From: Methylocella tundrae
GTDB lineage: Bacteria; Pseudomonadota; Alphaproteobacteria; Rhizobiales; Beijerinckiaceae
Direction of reading: 5' to 3'
DNA length: 64,000 nt
Assembly: GCF_901905185.1 (NCBI RefSeq)
Contig: NZ_CABFMQ020000153.1
Coordinates: 62,001 to 126,000 of the forward strand
The notes under the pieces are model-generated. The model did not search any database. It worked only from the letters and a program-made list of their open reading frames with translations, and was not told the origin of the DNA. The position numbers and the translations under genes were made by a program. Within the stretch, counting starts at the first letter, position 1. Each line of letters opens with the position of its first letter. Shown one piece after another: positions 16,290 through 25,036 of this stretch.

Positions 16290-16639
16290 TAGCGCCCGGC
16301 AAGAGCTCCATCTGGCGAAAAGGAAATCGCCCGGACGATTTCCAGGGTCACGAGGCCGGTCTCGACCATTTCATCCACCTCGGGAAGGAATTGGTCGATT
16401 TTCTCCCTCGTATCGACGATCTCGACGATCAATGGCGAGCAGGGGGCCGCGTCGACGTTGATCTGCGAGTGAATGCGGCGCCCGTGACCAAAACCCTCGG
16501 GTCCTGGAAGCACGGTCGCGCCGGCCATTTTCCGCTCCAAAGCTTTCATGAAGATCGCCTCCGCGAGCGGGCGGCCATGAAAATGGTCGCTCTCCGCAAC
16601 GAACACTCTGAGCAAAACGGCTTCGACGGGCGAACGCAT
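16289..16639 (-). CDS. DUF190 (PII-like) protein, copy 2
   Basis: The protein has 116 aa, paralogous to the downstream DUF190 gene. It shares AVLLRVFVAESD, MAGATVLPGPEGFGHGR, LIVEIVDTREKIDQFLPEVDEMVETGLVTLE. The stop lies at the edge of the family A repeat and the last residues (FSPDGALAGR) may have been altered by it. No crcB fluoride channel, the frequent partner, is found on either side. Upstream is the divergent hslV promoter region. Confidence 0.83.
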   Translation of the reverse strand: MRSPVEAVLLRVFVAESDHFHGRPLAEAIFMKALERKMAGATVLPGPEGFGHGRRIHSQINVDAAPCSPLIVEIVDTREKIDQFLPEVDEMVETGLVTLEIVRAISFSPDGALAGR

Positions 16640-16797
16640 GCCGGCTCTCCCCCGAAAGGGCTGGTCGGGAACGGGCGCTGCGCCCTTTTTTTATAAGTTC
16701 GAGGCGACGCATCCCGGCGCTCTTCAAGGATAGACCCGTTTTGGCGCTTCATCAATTGAGTGAATGGCGCTCGCAGCTTCGCCCGCGGCCGCTCTCT

Positions 16798-16826
16798 CTT
16801 GCATCCGCTCCGGCGAACCCATAGAT
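16798..16826 (+). promoter_or_regulatory. Candidate heat-shock (sigma32/RpoH) promoter of hslVU
   Basis: CTTGCA (16798-16803), 14 bases, then CCCATAGAT (16818-16826) fit the RpoH consensus CTTGAA-N13-15-CCCCATNT with few mismatches. It would start transcription about 40 bases before the hslV ATG at 16875. HslVU is a classical heat-shock operon, which raises the prior. Confidence 0.55.
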
Positions 16827-16874
16827 GGGGGTAGGCTTCCCTGCCAAACCGGCCCCTCCACAGAAAACCCAAAA

Positions 16875-17459
16875 ATGCAGCAATTCCCGTCCGGTTCGGA
16901 CTCATCTCGCGACTCCTGGCACGCGACGACGATCATCCTGGTCAAGAAAGACGGCCGCACGGTCATCGGCGGCGACGGTCAGGTCTCGATCGGGCAGACC
17001 ATCGTCAAGGGCAACGCCAAAAAGGTGCGCCGGCTCGCCAAGGGCGAGGTCATCGGCGGTTTCGCGGGCGCGACCGCCGACGCCTTCACCCTGTTCGAGC
17101 GGCTGGAGGCCAAGCTGGAGCAGTACCCCGGCCAACTCATGCGCTCCTGCGTCGAACTCGCAAAAGACTGGCGCACGGATCGCTATCTGCGCCGGCTCGA
17201 GGCGATGATGCTCGTCGCCGACAAGCAGACGGCGCTGGTGCTCACCGGCAATGGCGACGTTCTGGAGCCGGAAGCGACCGAGCGCGGCTCGGTGATGGGC
17301 ATTGGTTCGGGCGGCAATTACGCGCTCGCCGCCGCGCGGGCCTTGCTCGCGACAGACCTCGAGGCCGAGGCGATCGCGCGGCGCTCGCTGGAGATCGCCT
17401 CGGAGATTTGCGTATACACCAACCGCAACCTCGTGATCGAATCGATTGCCTCAAACTGA
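16875..17459 (+). CDS. hslV: ATP-dependent protease peptidase subunit HslV
   Basis: The protein has 194 aa from the ATG at 16875 (MQQFPSGSDSSRDSWHATTI). The longer reading from 16764 would cover the promoter and is not supported. The catalytic Thr is one of the pair after WHA (residues 18-19) once the propeptide is removed; alphaproteobacterial HslV carry such short propeptides, usually ending in Gly rather than the Ala here. GDGQVSIGQTIVKGNAKKVRRL and GFAGATADAFTLFERLE are diagnostic. HslV forms the double hexameric proteolytic core with HslU. hslU follows 43 bp downstream. Confidence 0.96.
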   Translation: MQQFPSGSDSSRDSWHATTIILVKKDGRTVIGGDGQVSIGQTIVKGNAKKVRRLAKGEVIGGFAGATADAFTLFERLEAKLEQYPGQLMRSCVELAKDWRTDRYLRRLEAMMLVADKQTALVLTGNGDVLEPEATERGSVMGIGSGGNYALAAARALLATDLEAEAIARRSLEIASEICVYTNRNLVIESIASN

Positions 17460-17502
17460 GGTTCGGGCAGGATCGAGAAGCTTTGCCGATGATTGGGCTG
17501 TT

Positions 17503-18813
17503 ATGACCGATTTTTCTCCCCGCGAGATCGTTTCCGAACTCGACCGTTTCATCGTCGGGCAGCACGACGCCAAGCGCGCGGTCGCCATCGCTTTGCGCAA
17601 TCGCTGGCGCCGCCTGCGCCTCGAAGGTTCGATGCGCGATGAAGTTCTCCCCAAGAATATTTTGATGATTGGCCCCACAGGCTGCGGCAAGACGGAGATT
17701 TCGCGCCGCCTCGCCAAGCTCGCAGGGGCGCCCTTCCTAAAGGTCGAGGCGACGAAATTTACCGAAGTCGGCTATGTCGGCCGCGATGTCGAGCAGATCA
17801 TCCGCGACCTCGTCGAGACGGCGATTGCGATGATCCGGGATGAAAAACGCAAGCTTGTCCGCGCCAAAGCCGAACTCGCGGCGGAAGACCGGCTTCTCGA
17901 CGCGCTCGTCGGTCCTGGCTCCTCGCCCGCGACGCGCGACAGTTTTCGCAAAAAGCTGCGCGCCGGCGAACTCGACGACAAGGAAATCGAGATCGAACTC
18001 GCGCAAGGGGGCGGGTCGTCCCTGCCGATGTTTGAATTGCCCAACATGCCTGGCTCGCAGATCGGCGCCATCTCGATCGGCGATATCTTTGGCAAGGCGC
18101 TCGGCAAGGGCGCCAAGCCTCGCCGCACCACCGTTAAGGATGCGACGGCGCCCCTGATCACCGAGGAGAGCGACAAGCTCGTCGATCAGGACGCCGTGGT
18201 GCGTGAAGCGATCGAGGAGGTCGAGAACAATGGCATCGTCTTCCTCGACGAGATCGACAAGATCTGCGTGCGGGAGGGGCGCGGCGGCGCCGATGTTTCG
18301 CGCGAAGGCGTGCAGCGCGACCTGTTGCCGCTGATCGAGGGCGCGAGCGTTCCGACCAAGCATGGCGTGGTGAAAACCGACCATATCCTGTTCATCGCCT
18401 CTGGCGCCTTCCATGTGTCGAAACCCTCGGACCTTTTGCCGGAATTGCAGGGGCGTCTGCCGATCCGGGTCGAGCTTGCGCCGCTGACGGAGGATGATTT
18501 CCGCCGCATTCTGACCGAGACGGAGGTCAGCCTCATCAAGCAATATGAGGCGCTGCTGCGCACGGAAGGCGTCGAACTGGTTTTTACGCCGGACGCCGTC
18601 AATGCGCTGGCAAAGATCGCGGCGCAGGTCAATTCCTCCGTTGAGAATATCGGCGCGCGGCGCCTCCAGACCGTCATGGAGCGCGTGCTGGATGACGTCA
18701 GCTTCACGGCGGCGGACCGCTTCGGCGAGAAAATCGTCATCGACGCGGCTTTTGTGGAGAAAAACATCGGCGATCTGGCGAAAAACGCGGATCTCAGCCG
18801 GTTTATTCTCTAA
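17503..18813 (+). CDS. hslU: ATP-dependent protease ATPase subunit HslU
   Basis: The protein has 436 aa from the ATG at 17503 (MTDFSPREIVSELDRFIVGQ). Walker A GPTGCGKT lies at 57-64, and Walker B VFLDEIDKI in the middle, after the I domain. The pore motif GYVGRD is present. The C-terminus ends ADLSRFIL, the hydrophobic tail that docks into HslV. It unfolds and feeds substrates to HslV. Alternative in-frame start at 17446 overlaps the hslV end and lacks family support. A strong hairpin follows the stop. Confidence 0.97.
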   Translation: MTDFSPREIVSELDRFIVGQHDAKRAVAIALRNRWRRLRLEGSMRDEVLPKNILMIGPTGCGKTEISRRLAKLAGAPFLKVEATKFTEVGYVGRDVEQIIRDLVETAIAMIRDEKRKLVRAKAELAAEDRLLDALVGPGSSPATRDSFRKKLRAGELDDKEIEIELAQGGGSSLPMFELPNMPGSQIGAISIGDIFGKALGKGAKPRRTTVKDATAPLITEESDKLVDQDAVVREAIEEVENNGIVFLDEIDKICVREGRGGADVSREGVQRDLLPLIEGASVPTKHGVVKTDHILFIASGAFHVSKPSDLLPELQGRLPIRVELAPLTEDDFRRILTETEVSLIKQYEALLRTEGVELVFTPDAVNALAKIAAQVNSSVENIGARRLQTVMERVLDDVSFTAADRFGEKIVIDAAFVEKNIGDLAKNADLSRFIL

Positions 18814-18834
18814 TCAGCCGTTTCATCAAAAAGG

Positions 18835-18874
18835 GCGCCCGGCTCGGATTTGGGCGGCCTTTTCGCCCGGGCGC
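18835..18874 (+). terminator. Hairpin terminator after hslU
   Basis: An 8-bp GC stem GCGCCCGG (18835-18842) pairs with CCGGGCGC (18867-18874). It lies 21 bp after the hslU stop. A T-rich stretch lies in the loop rather than after the stem, so it may work as a bidirectional or factor-dependent terminator. Confidence 0.5.
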
Positions 18875-18947
18875 TTGCCTTGGCGGCAAATCCTTGCGAT
18901 AGCCCGGCGCCTTCGTGGAAAATGTCAATTGCCGGGAGCCCTCGCAC

Positions 18948-19982
18948 ATGGCGCAATTCGCAGAACGGGTTTTTTCCGGCGTCCAGCCGACGGGCAACCT
19001 GCACCTTGGCAATTATCTCGGCGCGATCGTCAAATTCGTCGAATTGCAGCGCACGCACGACTGCATCTATTGCGTCGTCGATCTGCACGCCATCACTGTG
19101 CCGCAAAACCCTCTCGAGCTGAAGGCGAGCATAAGGGAGGTGACGGCGGCCTTCATCGCGTCCGGCGTCGATCCGAGCCAGCATATCATCTTCAACCAGA
19201 GCCAGGTCGCCGAGCACGCGGAGCTCGCATGGGTGTTCAATTGCGTCGCGCGCATGGGCTGGCTGAACCGCATGACGCAGTTCAAGGAGAAGGCCGGCAA
19301 GGACCGCGAGAACGCCTCGGTCGGGCTTTACGCCTATCCGTGCCTGATGGCGGCCGACATCCTGCTCTACCGCGCAACCCACGTGCCGGTCGGCGAGGAC
19401 CAGAAGCAGCACCTTGAGCTCGCGCGCGATATTGCGCAGAAGTTCAATCTCGACTACGCCGCGTCGATCGCGGCCAATGGTCATGGCGAGGCTTTTTTCC
19501 CGCTGCCCGAGCCTCTCATTCAAGGCCCGGCGACGCGTGTGATGAGCCTGCGCGACGGCGCGAAGAAAATGTCGAAATCGGACCCTTCCGATTATTCGCG
19601 GATCAATCTTTCCGACGACGCCGACGCCATCGCGCAGAAGGTGCGAAAGGCGAAGACCGATCCGGAGCCGTTGCCGTCGGATGTCGAGGGCCTTGCGAAA
19701 CGCCCCGAGGCCGACAATCTTGTCGGCATCTATGCCGCCCTGAACGGCGAGACGAAGCCGGAGGTCTTGAAGACATTTGGCGGCGCCAATTTCTCGGCGT
19801 TCAAATCGGCGCTGGTCGATCTGGCGGTGGCGAAAATCGGCCCGATCGGCGCGGAGATGAAGCGGCTCAAGGATGACGCCGCCTATATCGACGGCGTGCT
19901 CACGGACGGCGCGGCGCGGGCCAAACTGATCGCACGGGAGAATATGGCGGCGGTGAAGGATATTTTGGGCTTCGTGCGGTAA
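18948..19982 (+). CDS. trpS: Tryptophanyl-tRNA synthetase
   Basis: The protein has 344 aa from the ATG at 18948 (MAQFAERVFSGVQPTGNLHLG); GGGAG lies 8-9 bases upstream. A GTG at 18915 in frame would add 11 residues but has no ribosome site. The class I HIGH equivalent is HLGN in PTGNLHLGNYLGA, and KMSKS lies at 207-211. The enzyme charges tRNA-Trp. LVGEDQ-type text (VPVGEDQKQHLELARDIA) confirms TrpS rather than TyrS. It follows hslVU on the same strand behind a terminator. Confidence 0.95.
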   Translation: MAQFAERVFSGVQPTGNLHLGNYLGAIVKFVELQRTHDCIYCVVDLHAITVPQNPLELKASIREVTAAFIASGVDPSQHIIFNQSQVAEHAELAWVFNCVARMGWLNRMTQFKEKAGKDRENASVGLYAYPCLMAADILLYRATHVPVGEDQKQHLELARDIAQKFNLDYAASIAANGHGEAFFPLPEPLIQGPATRVMSLRDGAKKMSKSDPSDYSRINLSDDADAIAQKVRKAKTDPEPLPSDVEGLAKRPEADNLVGIYAALNGETKPEVLKTFGGANFSAFKSALVDLAVAKIGPIGAEMKRLKDDAAYIDGVLTDGAARAKLIARENMAAVKDILGFVR

Positions 19983-20013
19983 GCGCGCGGCCGCGAGAGC
20001 CGGCGCCCGCGCC

Positions 20014-20346
20014 CTAATCCTTCGGGCAGAACAACCCGTAAAAAGCGTTCAGCACGGACAACACCTTCGGGTCGGCGACGGCGTAATAGATCCGCTTGCC
20101 TTCCCGTCGCGTCGTCACCAGTCCCTCCGTCCGCAGCACGCCCAATTGTTGCGACAGCGTCGGTTGGCGGATATCCAGCAGCGTCTCCAGCTCGCCGACT
20201 GATTTTTCGCCCTCTGTCATCTGGCACAACAACAAGAGCCGGTCCTCGTTGGCGAGGACGCGCAGCAAGGCCGTCGCGCCGTGGGCGGCGGCCCGCATTT
20301 TTGCGACGTCGATCGACGCCTTGCTCTCGTTCATGCCTTCTGTCAT
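20014..20346 (-). CDS. ArsR-family repressor, BigR/persulfide-sensor type
   Basis: The protein has 110 aa if started at the ATG at 20346; an ATG four codons later (20334) is an alternative, because a TATAAT box overlaps the first. The winged helix reads SVGELETLLDIRQPTLSQQLGVLRTEGLV. Cys41 (LLLLCQM) and Cys107 (LFCPKD) match the positions of the two redox Cys of BigR/YgaV, which form a disulfide or tetrasulfide on sulfide stress and release DNA. No metal-binding CXC of true ArsR is seen. It is divergent from an AhpD-like gene, and a 13-bp direct repeat lies between them, so it probably represses both. Confidence 0.85.
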   Translation of the reverse strand: MTEGMNESKASIDVAKMRAAAHGATALLRVLANEDRLLLLCQMTEGEKSVGELETLLDIRQPTLSQQLGVLRTEGLVTTRREGKRIYYAVADPKVLSVLNAFYGLFCPKD

Positions 20347-20396
20347 TATACTAGAAAATATTTTATTGCAATATATTATATCACAATATATTATAT
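20345..20396. promoter_or_regulatory. Operator/promoter region of the BigR-like repressor
   Basis: A very AT-rich stretch in otherwise GC-rich DNA. The 13-mer CAATATATTATAT occurs twice as a direct repeat, at 20369-20381 and 20384-20396 (15-bp period). On the minus strand TATAAT (20345-20350) preceded by TTGCAA with a 15-base spacer could be the repressor's promoter; the repeats overlap its -35 region. This is what an autorepressed ArsR operator looks like. Confidence 0.65.
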
Positions 20397-20482
20397 GAGA
20401 GGAAGATGGCGGCGTGGCCATCGTGTGATCCGATCCGAAAAGGCCGCGCCTTTTCGCAACCGCGCCTCAGGAGTTTATGCAC

Positions 20483-20839
20483 ATGAGCCTTTCCGCCGCG
20501 ACTTACCGGGAGCTGACCCAGGGGGTCTCCAAGAACCTTGCCACCTTGCGCGCCGATCTGCCCGAGGTGATGAAGGGCTTCAGCGATCTGGCGCGCACCG
20601 CAACTCAGGACGGCGCCCTTGACAAAAAAACGAAAGAGCTGATCGCGCTGGCTTTAGGGGTCGCGTCCCGCTGCGACGCCTGCATCGGCTTTCACGTCCA
20701 GGCTTTGGTGAAACTCGGCGTGACCAAGCTTGAGCTCGAAGAAATGCTGGGGATGGCGGTTTATATGGGCGGCGGCCCATCCTTGATGTACGCCGCCAAT
20801 GCGATCGCCGCTTTCGAGGAATTTTCCGCCGCGGCGTGA
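20483..20839 (+). CDS. AhpD-like carboxymuconolactone decarboxylase family protein
   Basis: The protein has 118 aa from the ATG at 20483, which has AGGAG nine bases upstream; the ATG at 20477 is too close to that site. The thiol motif CDACIGFH (Cys64, Cys67, His71) is that of the AhpD-like alkylhydroperoxidase core, in which the Cys pair and His reduce peroxides or disulfides. The following helix LEEMLGMAVYMGGGPSLMYA is typical of the family. It is divergent from the BigR-like repressor, and probably under its control. The neighbour suggests a role in sulfide or thiol stress rather than aromatic degradation, but this is inference. Confidence 0.85.
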   Translation: MSLSAATYRELTQGVSKNLATLRADLPEVMKGFSDLARTATQDGALDKKTKELIALALGVASRCDACIGFHVQALVKLGVTKLELEEMLGMAVYMGGGPSLMYAANAIAAFEEFSAAA

Positions 20840-20969
20840 CGCATGGCAGGCCCGGACCCGGTTCGTGCGTCCCCCGGACGAGCACCGTCTTCTCCTTCTT
20901 GGAGACGCTGCTGTTGCGGTTTCTCGGGATGAGGGCGCCTGAACGGCCGTTCCAGCGCCGCTCAATACG

Positions 20970-22835
20970 TCAAGCCTTCCCCTCCAGCGCCTCCAGTTCG
21001 GCGATCAGCCCCTCGATCATGCCAAGGCCGATCTGCCAGAAGGCGGGATCGCGCGCGTCCAGGCCAAAAGGCGCCAGAAGCTCGCCATAGGGCTTCGCGC
21101 CGCCCGCCGACAGCAAAGCGAAATAGCGCTCGGCGAAACCTTCCTGCGCCTTCTGATAGACGCCATAGAGCGAATTGACGAGACAATCGCCGAACGCATA
21201 GGCGTAGACGTAGAAAGGCGAATGGATGAAATGCGGAATATAGGCCCAATAGGCCCTGTAATCCTCGGTGAATTCGATCGAAGGGCCAAGGCTCTCGGTC
21301 TGCTCGCTCATCCAGAAGTCGCAGATCTGCTCGGCCGTGAGCTCTCCGTTGCGGCGTTCGATATGCACCTTGCGCTCGAAGGAATAGAAAGCGATCTGCC
21401 GCACGACGGTATTCAGCATGTCCTCGACTTTTGAGGCCAGCATGGCGCGGCGCTCGGCGACCGTGTCAGCCCTTGCGAGCAGGGCGCGGAAGGTCAGCAT
21501 CTCGCCGAAGACCGAAGCGGTTTCGGCCAGCGTCAGCGGCGTCGGCGCCATCAAGGCGCCATTGTGCGCCGCCAGCACCTGATGAACGCCGTGGCCGAGT
21601 TCATGGGCGAGCGTCATCACATCGCGTGGCTTGCCCTGATAGTTGAGCAGCACATAAGGGTGCGCCGAGGGCACGGTCGGATGGGCGAAAGCGCCGGGGC
21701 TTTTGCCCGGCCGCACGGGCGCGTCGATCCAGCGCTCGTCGAAAAAGCGTTTCGCGATACCGGCCATCTTCGGAGAAAAATCGCCATAGGCGCCAAGCAC
21801 AGCTTCACGCGCGGCGTCCCAGGGGTAGGTTTTGGCCGGAACATTGGGGAGCGGCGCGTTGCGGTCCCAGAATTTCAGCGCCGGCTTGCCGAACCACTTG
21901 GCCTTCAGCCTGTAATAGCGGTGGGAGAGGCGCGGATAGGCGGCGCGCACCGCGCTGACCAGCGCATCCACGACCTCACGCTCCACCCGGTTGGAGAGAT
22001 GGCGTGAATCCGCGACGTCCTTGAAGCCGCGCCAACGATCGGAAATCTCCTTATCCTTGGCGAGCGTGTTGGTGATCAACGTAAATGTGCGCACATTCTC
22101 CTTGAGAACGCCGCCAAGCGCCTTGGCGGCCTTTTCGCGCAGCTCTTCTTTTTGATCCTGCAGGAGATTGAGCACCGGCTCGATGCTCAGCGACTGCCCG
22201 TCGACATCGAAGCGCAGCGCCGTGATGGTCTCGTCGAACAGCCGGTTCCACGCGCCATAGGCGGTGACGGATTTTTCGTGGAACAATTGTTCGAGCTTGT
22301 CTTCGAGCTGATAGGGCTTGCCTTTGCGGATGTCCTCGATCCACGGCCGGTAATGCGCCAGCGGTCCCTCGGATAGAGCCTTGTCCAGCGCGCCTTCGTC
22401 GAGCCGGTTCAATTCGAGTTCGAAAAACAAGAGATGCGAGGAGGCGGCGGTTATCCTCTCCTGCGTGTCGCCATAGAATTTGGAGCGGACGGGGTCCGAG
22501 GTGTCGCCGGCATAGACGAGACCGGCATAGGACATGATGCGGCCGAGCAATTCCTCCAGCGCCTCATAGCGCTTCACCGCTTCCGCGAGCGCGACGCCGC
22601 TCTGATCCTTGGCGAGATCCTCGATCTTTCCGCGATAGGCCTCGCTGAAGGCTTTGCACTCGGCCTCGGCAGAGTTGAGATCGGCGGTGAAGGCGGGGGC
22701 GTCGGGAGCGGCGTAAAGATCGGCGAGATTCCATTCCGGCAAGGCGCCAAGGTCAACTGGCTCGCCGCTTTGCCGCGCGGCTTCCGCCGCGGCGCGGACG
22801 CTATCGATGGACCGGAAAAAGCGTATGGGGGACAT
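20970..22835 (-). CDS. pepF: Oligoendopeptidase F (M3 metallopeptidase)
   Basis: The protein has 621 aa. The zinc motif HELGH lies at residues 411-415 inside VMTLAHELGHGVHQ, with the third ligand Glu in the helix that follows (LAETASVFGEM). The M3 family PepF/M3B signature at the C-terminus, SIEFTEDYRAYWAYIPHFIHSPFYVYAYAFG, is present. It cleaves short peptides in the cytoplasm. No signal peptide. It is monocistronic and divergent from a secreted phytase-like gene. Confidence 0.94.
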   Translation of the reverse strand: MSPIRFFRSIDSVRAAAEAARQSGEPVDLGALPEWNLADLYAAPDAPAFTADLNSAEAECKAFSEAYRGKIEDLAKDQSGVALAEAVKRYEALEELLGRIMSYAGLVYAGDTSDPVRSKFYGDTQERITAASSHLLFFELELNRLDEGALDKALSEGPLAHYRPWIEDIRKGKPYQLEDKLEQLFHEKSVTAYGAWNRLFDETITALRFDVDGQSLSIEPVLNLLQDQKEELREKAAKALGGVLKENVRTFTLITNTLAKDKEISDRWRGFKDVADSRHLSNRVEREVVDALVSAVRAAYPRLSHRYYRLKAKWFGKPALKFWDRNAPLPNVPAKTYPWDAAREAVLGAYGDFSPKMAGIAKRFFDERWIDAPVRPGKSPGAFAHPTVPSAHPYVLLNYQGKPRDVMTLAHELGHGVHQVLAAHNGALMAPTPLTLAETASVFGEMLTFRALLARADTVAERRAMLASKVEDMLNTVVRQIAFYSFERKVHIERRNGELTAEQICDFWMSEQTESLGPSIEFTEDYRAYWAYIPHFIHSPFYVYAYAFGDCLVNSLYGVYQKAQEGFAERYFALLSAGGAKPYGELLAPFGLDARDPAFWQIGLGMIEGLIAELEALEGKA

Positions 22836-23073
22836 GGGCGGACCTGATCTTTAACGAGGCGGCGGCTTTGCGCGCGGGAAGGATGGCCACTGTCTTCATA
22901 TCGGAGCGGACGCGGCAAGATCAACCGTAAGGCGCTCCCGTCCGGCGGCTCGCCAGCGCGGCCTTTGTAATATGCCCGACACACAGCCAAGCCTAAGTGT
23001 CTCGCCCGATCTTGCAGAGCGCCGCAACCGGCGCCGCCGCGATTGCATTTCACAGGACAAATCCGGAGACCCG

Positions 23074-24669
23074 ATGAAAACCCAGCTTAAGTCCTCCGTT
23101 CACGCAGCGCCTGGCATATGGATGCGCCGCGGCGTGGCGGCGATCGCCCTGCTCGCCTTCAGCGCAGGCGGCGCATTTGCTCAATCCGTCGCCTTTGAAG
23201 GCGCGACCTTCGTCAACAAGGGACTCGTCGGGGCCGCCCGCGTCCCCTCGAACGCCCTCGACGAATATAATGAGACGCTCGGAGGCTTTGGCTCCGGCAT
23301 GGCGCTCGACCTTTCGAGTTGGCAAAAGGACAGGGACGGCGGCTATAGCGGCGTGCTTTACATGCTGCCCGATCGCGGCTGGAACACCCAGGGAACGATC
23401 GATTTCCGCGGCCGGCTGCATCGGTTCGAGATCAAGCTCAATCCGTTCTACGGCGCCAGCACCGTCAGCCAGAATCAGCTGTCGCTGCGCTATCGCTCCT
23501 CGGTCCTGTTCAATGGCGGCGAGACGACCGGCCTCGACCCCGCCGCGGCAAAGCCCGCGACCCGGCGCTTCCCGGACCTGCCGGTCGGCTCCGACGGGCA
23601 CATCAGCGTCGACGATGAAGCCGTGGTTCACCCCGGCGACGGCACCGTCTGGGTCAGCGACGAATATGGCCCCTATGTCTATCACTATACGCTGGGCGGC
23701 AAGCTGCTCAACGTCATCCGGCCGCCAGAGGCCTTCATCCCGAAACGCAAGGACGCCTCAGGCCAGCTCGTCGAAAGTTTTTCATCGGACAGCGCGCCCG
23801 TCGGCGTGACCTATAATCCCGATCCCGGCAAGCCCGTCGCCGGACGGCAGGACAATCAGGGCTTTGAGGGGCTGGCCATGAGCCCCGATCGCAAAAAGCT
23901 CTTCGTTCTGCTGCAAAGCGCGCTGACGCAGGATCTCGATCCGGCCAATGTCAAGACGACGCGTCACAATACGCGGTTGCTCGCCTATGATCTGCGGGAC
24001 GAGAAGCCAAGGCTCGTTGGCGAATATGTCGTGCAGCTGCCGCTCTATCAGGACCAGACGACGACCAAGACGAAGCTTCTCACCGCCGCGCAAAGCGAGC
24101 TTCTGGCTTTGAACGATCATCAGTTCCTCGTCCTCGCCCGCGATAGCAGCGCCGGATTCACAGCTGCTTCGCCCGCCTCCGTCTATCGCAGCGTCGACCT
24201 CATCGACATCTCAAAGGCGACCAATATCGCCGGCGGCGTCTATGACCAGACAGGCGGATCGGTCGCGCCGCTCGGCGTGCTGAACAGCGCCATCACGCCG
24301 GCCGCCTATCAGAAGTTCCTCGACATCAACGACAATGCGCAGCTGAACAAATTCAACCTGCACAATGGCCTGCCGAACAATGCGAACGACCTTTACGAGA
24401 AATGGGAAAGTCTCGCCCTCGCGCCGGTCGGCGACCGCAAGGCCCCGAATGATTATTTCCTCTTCATCGGCAGCGACAATGACTTCATCACGCAGCAGGG
24501 CCGCATGGTCGGTCAGCCCTATGCGGATGCGACGGGCGCCAATGTCGATACGCTCGTCCTCGTCTACCGCGTGACCTTGCCGACCTATGTGCAGCCGGAG
24601 CTGCGGGGCGGAGGCGAAGGCGGCCATGACGACGACCGCTTCACGCATTTTGGCGGCGGGGGCCGTTAG
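23074..24669 (+). CDS. Secreted esterase-like/phytase-like domain protein
   Basis: The protein has 531 aa from the ATG at 23074, with GGAG about 9 bases before it. A longer reading from 22972 lacks a signal context. Residues about 17-37 form a signal peptide (RRGVAAIALLAFSAGGAFAQ). The body is a phytase-like beta-propeller domain: YMLPDRGWNTQGTIDFRGRLHRF, DDEAVVHPGDGTVWVSDEYGPYVYHY and QGFEGLAMSPDRKKLFVLLQS are typical blades of the family, and YEKWESLALAP repeats the pattern. The C-terminus is Gly/His/Asp-rich. Family members act on phosphate esters or remain uncharacterised; substrate unknown. It is probably periplasmic. Confidence 0.8.
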   Translation: MKTQLKSSVHAAPGIWMRRGVAAIALLAFSAGGAFAQSVAFEGATFVNKGLVGAARVPSNALDEYNETLGGFGSGMALDLSSWQKDRDGGYSGVLYMLPDRGWNTQGTIDFRGRLHRFEIKLNPFYGASTVSQNQLSLRYRSSVLFNGGETTGLDPAAAKPATRRFPDLPVGSDGHISVDDEAVVHPGDGTVWVSDEYGPYVYHYTLGGKLLNVIRPPEAFIPKRKDASGQLVESFSSDSAPVGVTYNPDPGKPVAGRQDNQGFEGLAMSPDRKKLFVLLQSALTQDLDPANVKTTRHNTRLLAYDLRDEKPRLVGEYVVQLPLYQDQTTTKTKLLTAAQSELLALNDHQFLVLARDSSAGFTAASPASVYRSVDLIDISKATNIAGGVYDQTGGSVAPLGVLNSAITPAAYQKFLDINDNAQLNKFNLHNGLPNNANDLYEKWESLALAPVGDRKAPNDYFLFIGSDNDFITQQGRMVGQPYADATGANVDTLVLVYRVTLPTYVQPELRGGGEGGHDDDRFTHFGGGGR

Positions 24670-24694
24670 TCGCAGGCGCGCGCCGCGCCACCGC

Positions 24695-24810
24695 TGGAGC
24701 ACATTCCGATCAGATCGGTTCGATCTGATCGACAAGGATATGCTCAGGTTTTTGAATCTGGAGCGATTTCTGATCGATCGATTGACTCCACTCGATCGGA
24801 ACGCGCTCTG
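24695..24810 (-). repeat. Family A dispersed repeat, copy 3 (full length, inverted)
   Basis: Read on the minus strand it aligns end to end with the copy at 13238 at about 90% identity by eye. It includes the perfect hairpin GATCAGATCG-GTT-CGATCTGATC (24708-24730 region) and the imperfect terminal inverted repeats. It starts 26 bp after the stop of the phytase-like gene. The remaining gap to 25036 holds a non-coding AT-richer stretch near 24890-24920, where a promoter for the next gene may lie. Confidence 0.85.
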
Positions 24811-25036
24811 GAACCGATCGAAGGCGCAGGGCTTGAAACCGGATGATTGATCGGCCGGCCCCGCGCCTTCGCAGCGATGTTTGCGTAAGTCTTTTTTCGC
24901 TTCGTTAACATCGCGTTTACCCTGATCGGCCAGCATGGGCTGCGACGGGGCGTATCGCCTCACTCTTTGATTTGTGGACCGGCTTCTCCCGGCGCTTCTC
25001 CCCGAGGCGCCGGGGCCAGCCCGCGCGCGAGGCCTC

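Noticed and set aside
16640..16797. Fluoride riboswitch upstream of the DUF190 genes
   Set aside because: I could not find the conserved crcB-motif core or pseudoknot pairing, and no crcB gene is present.
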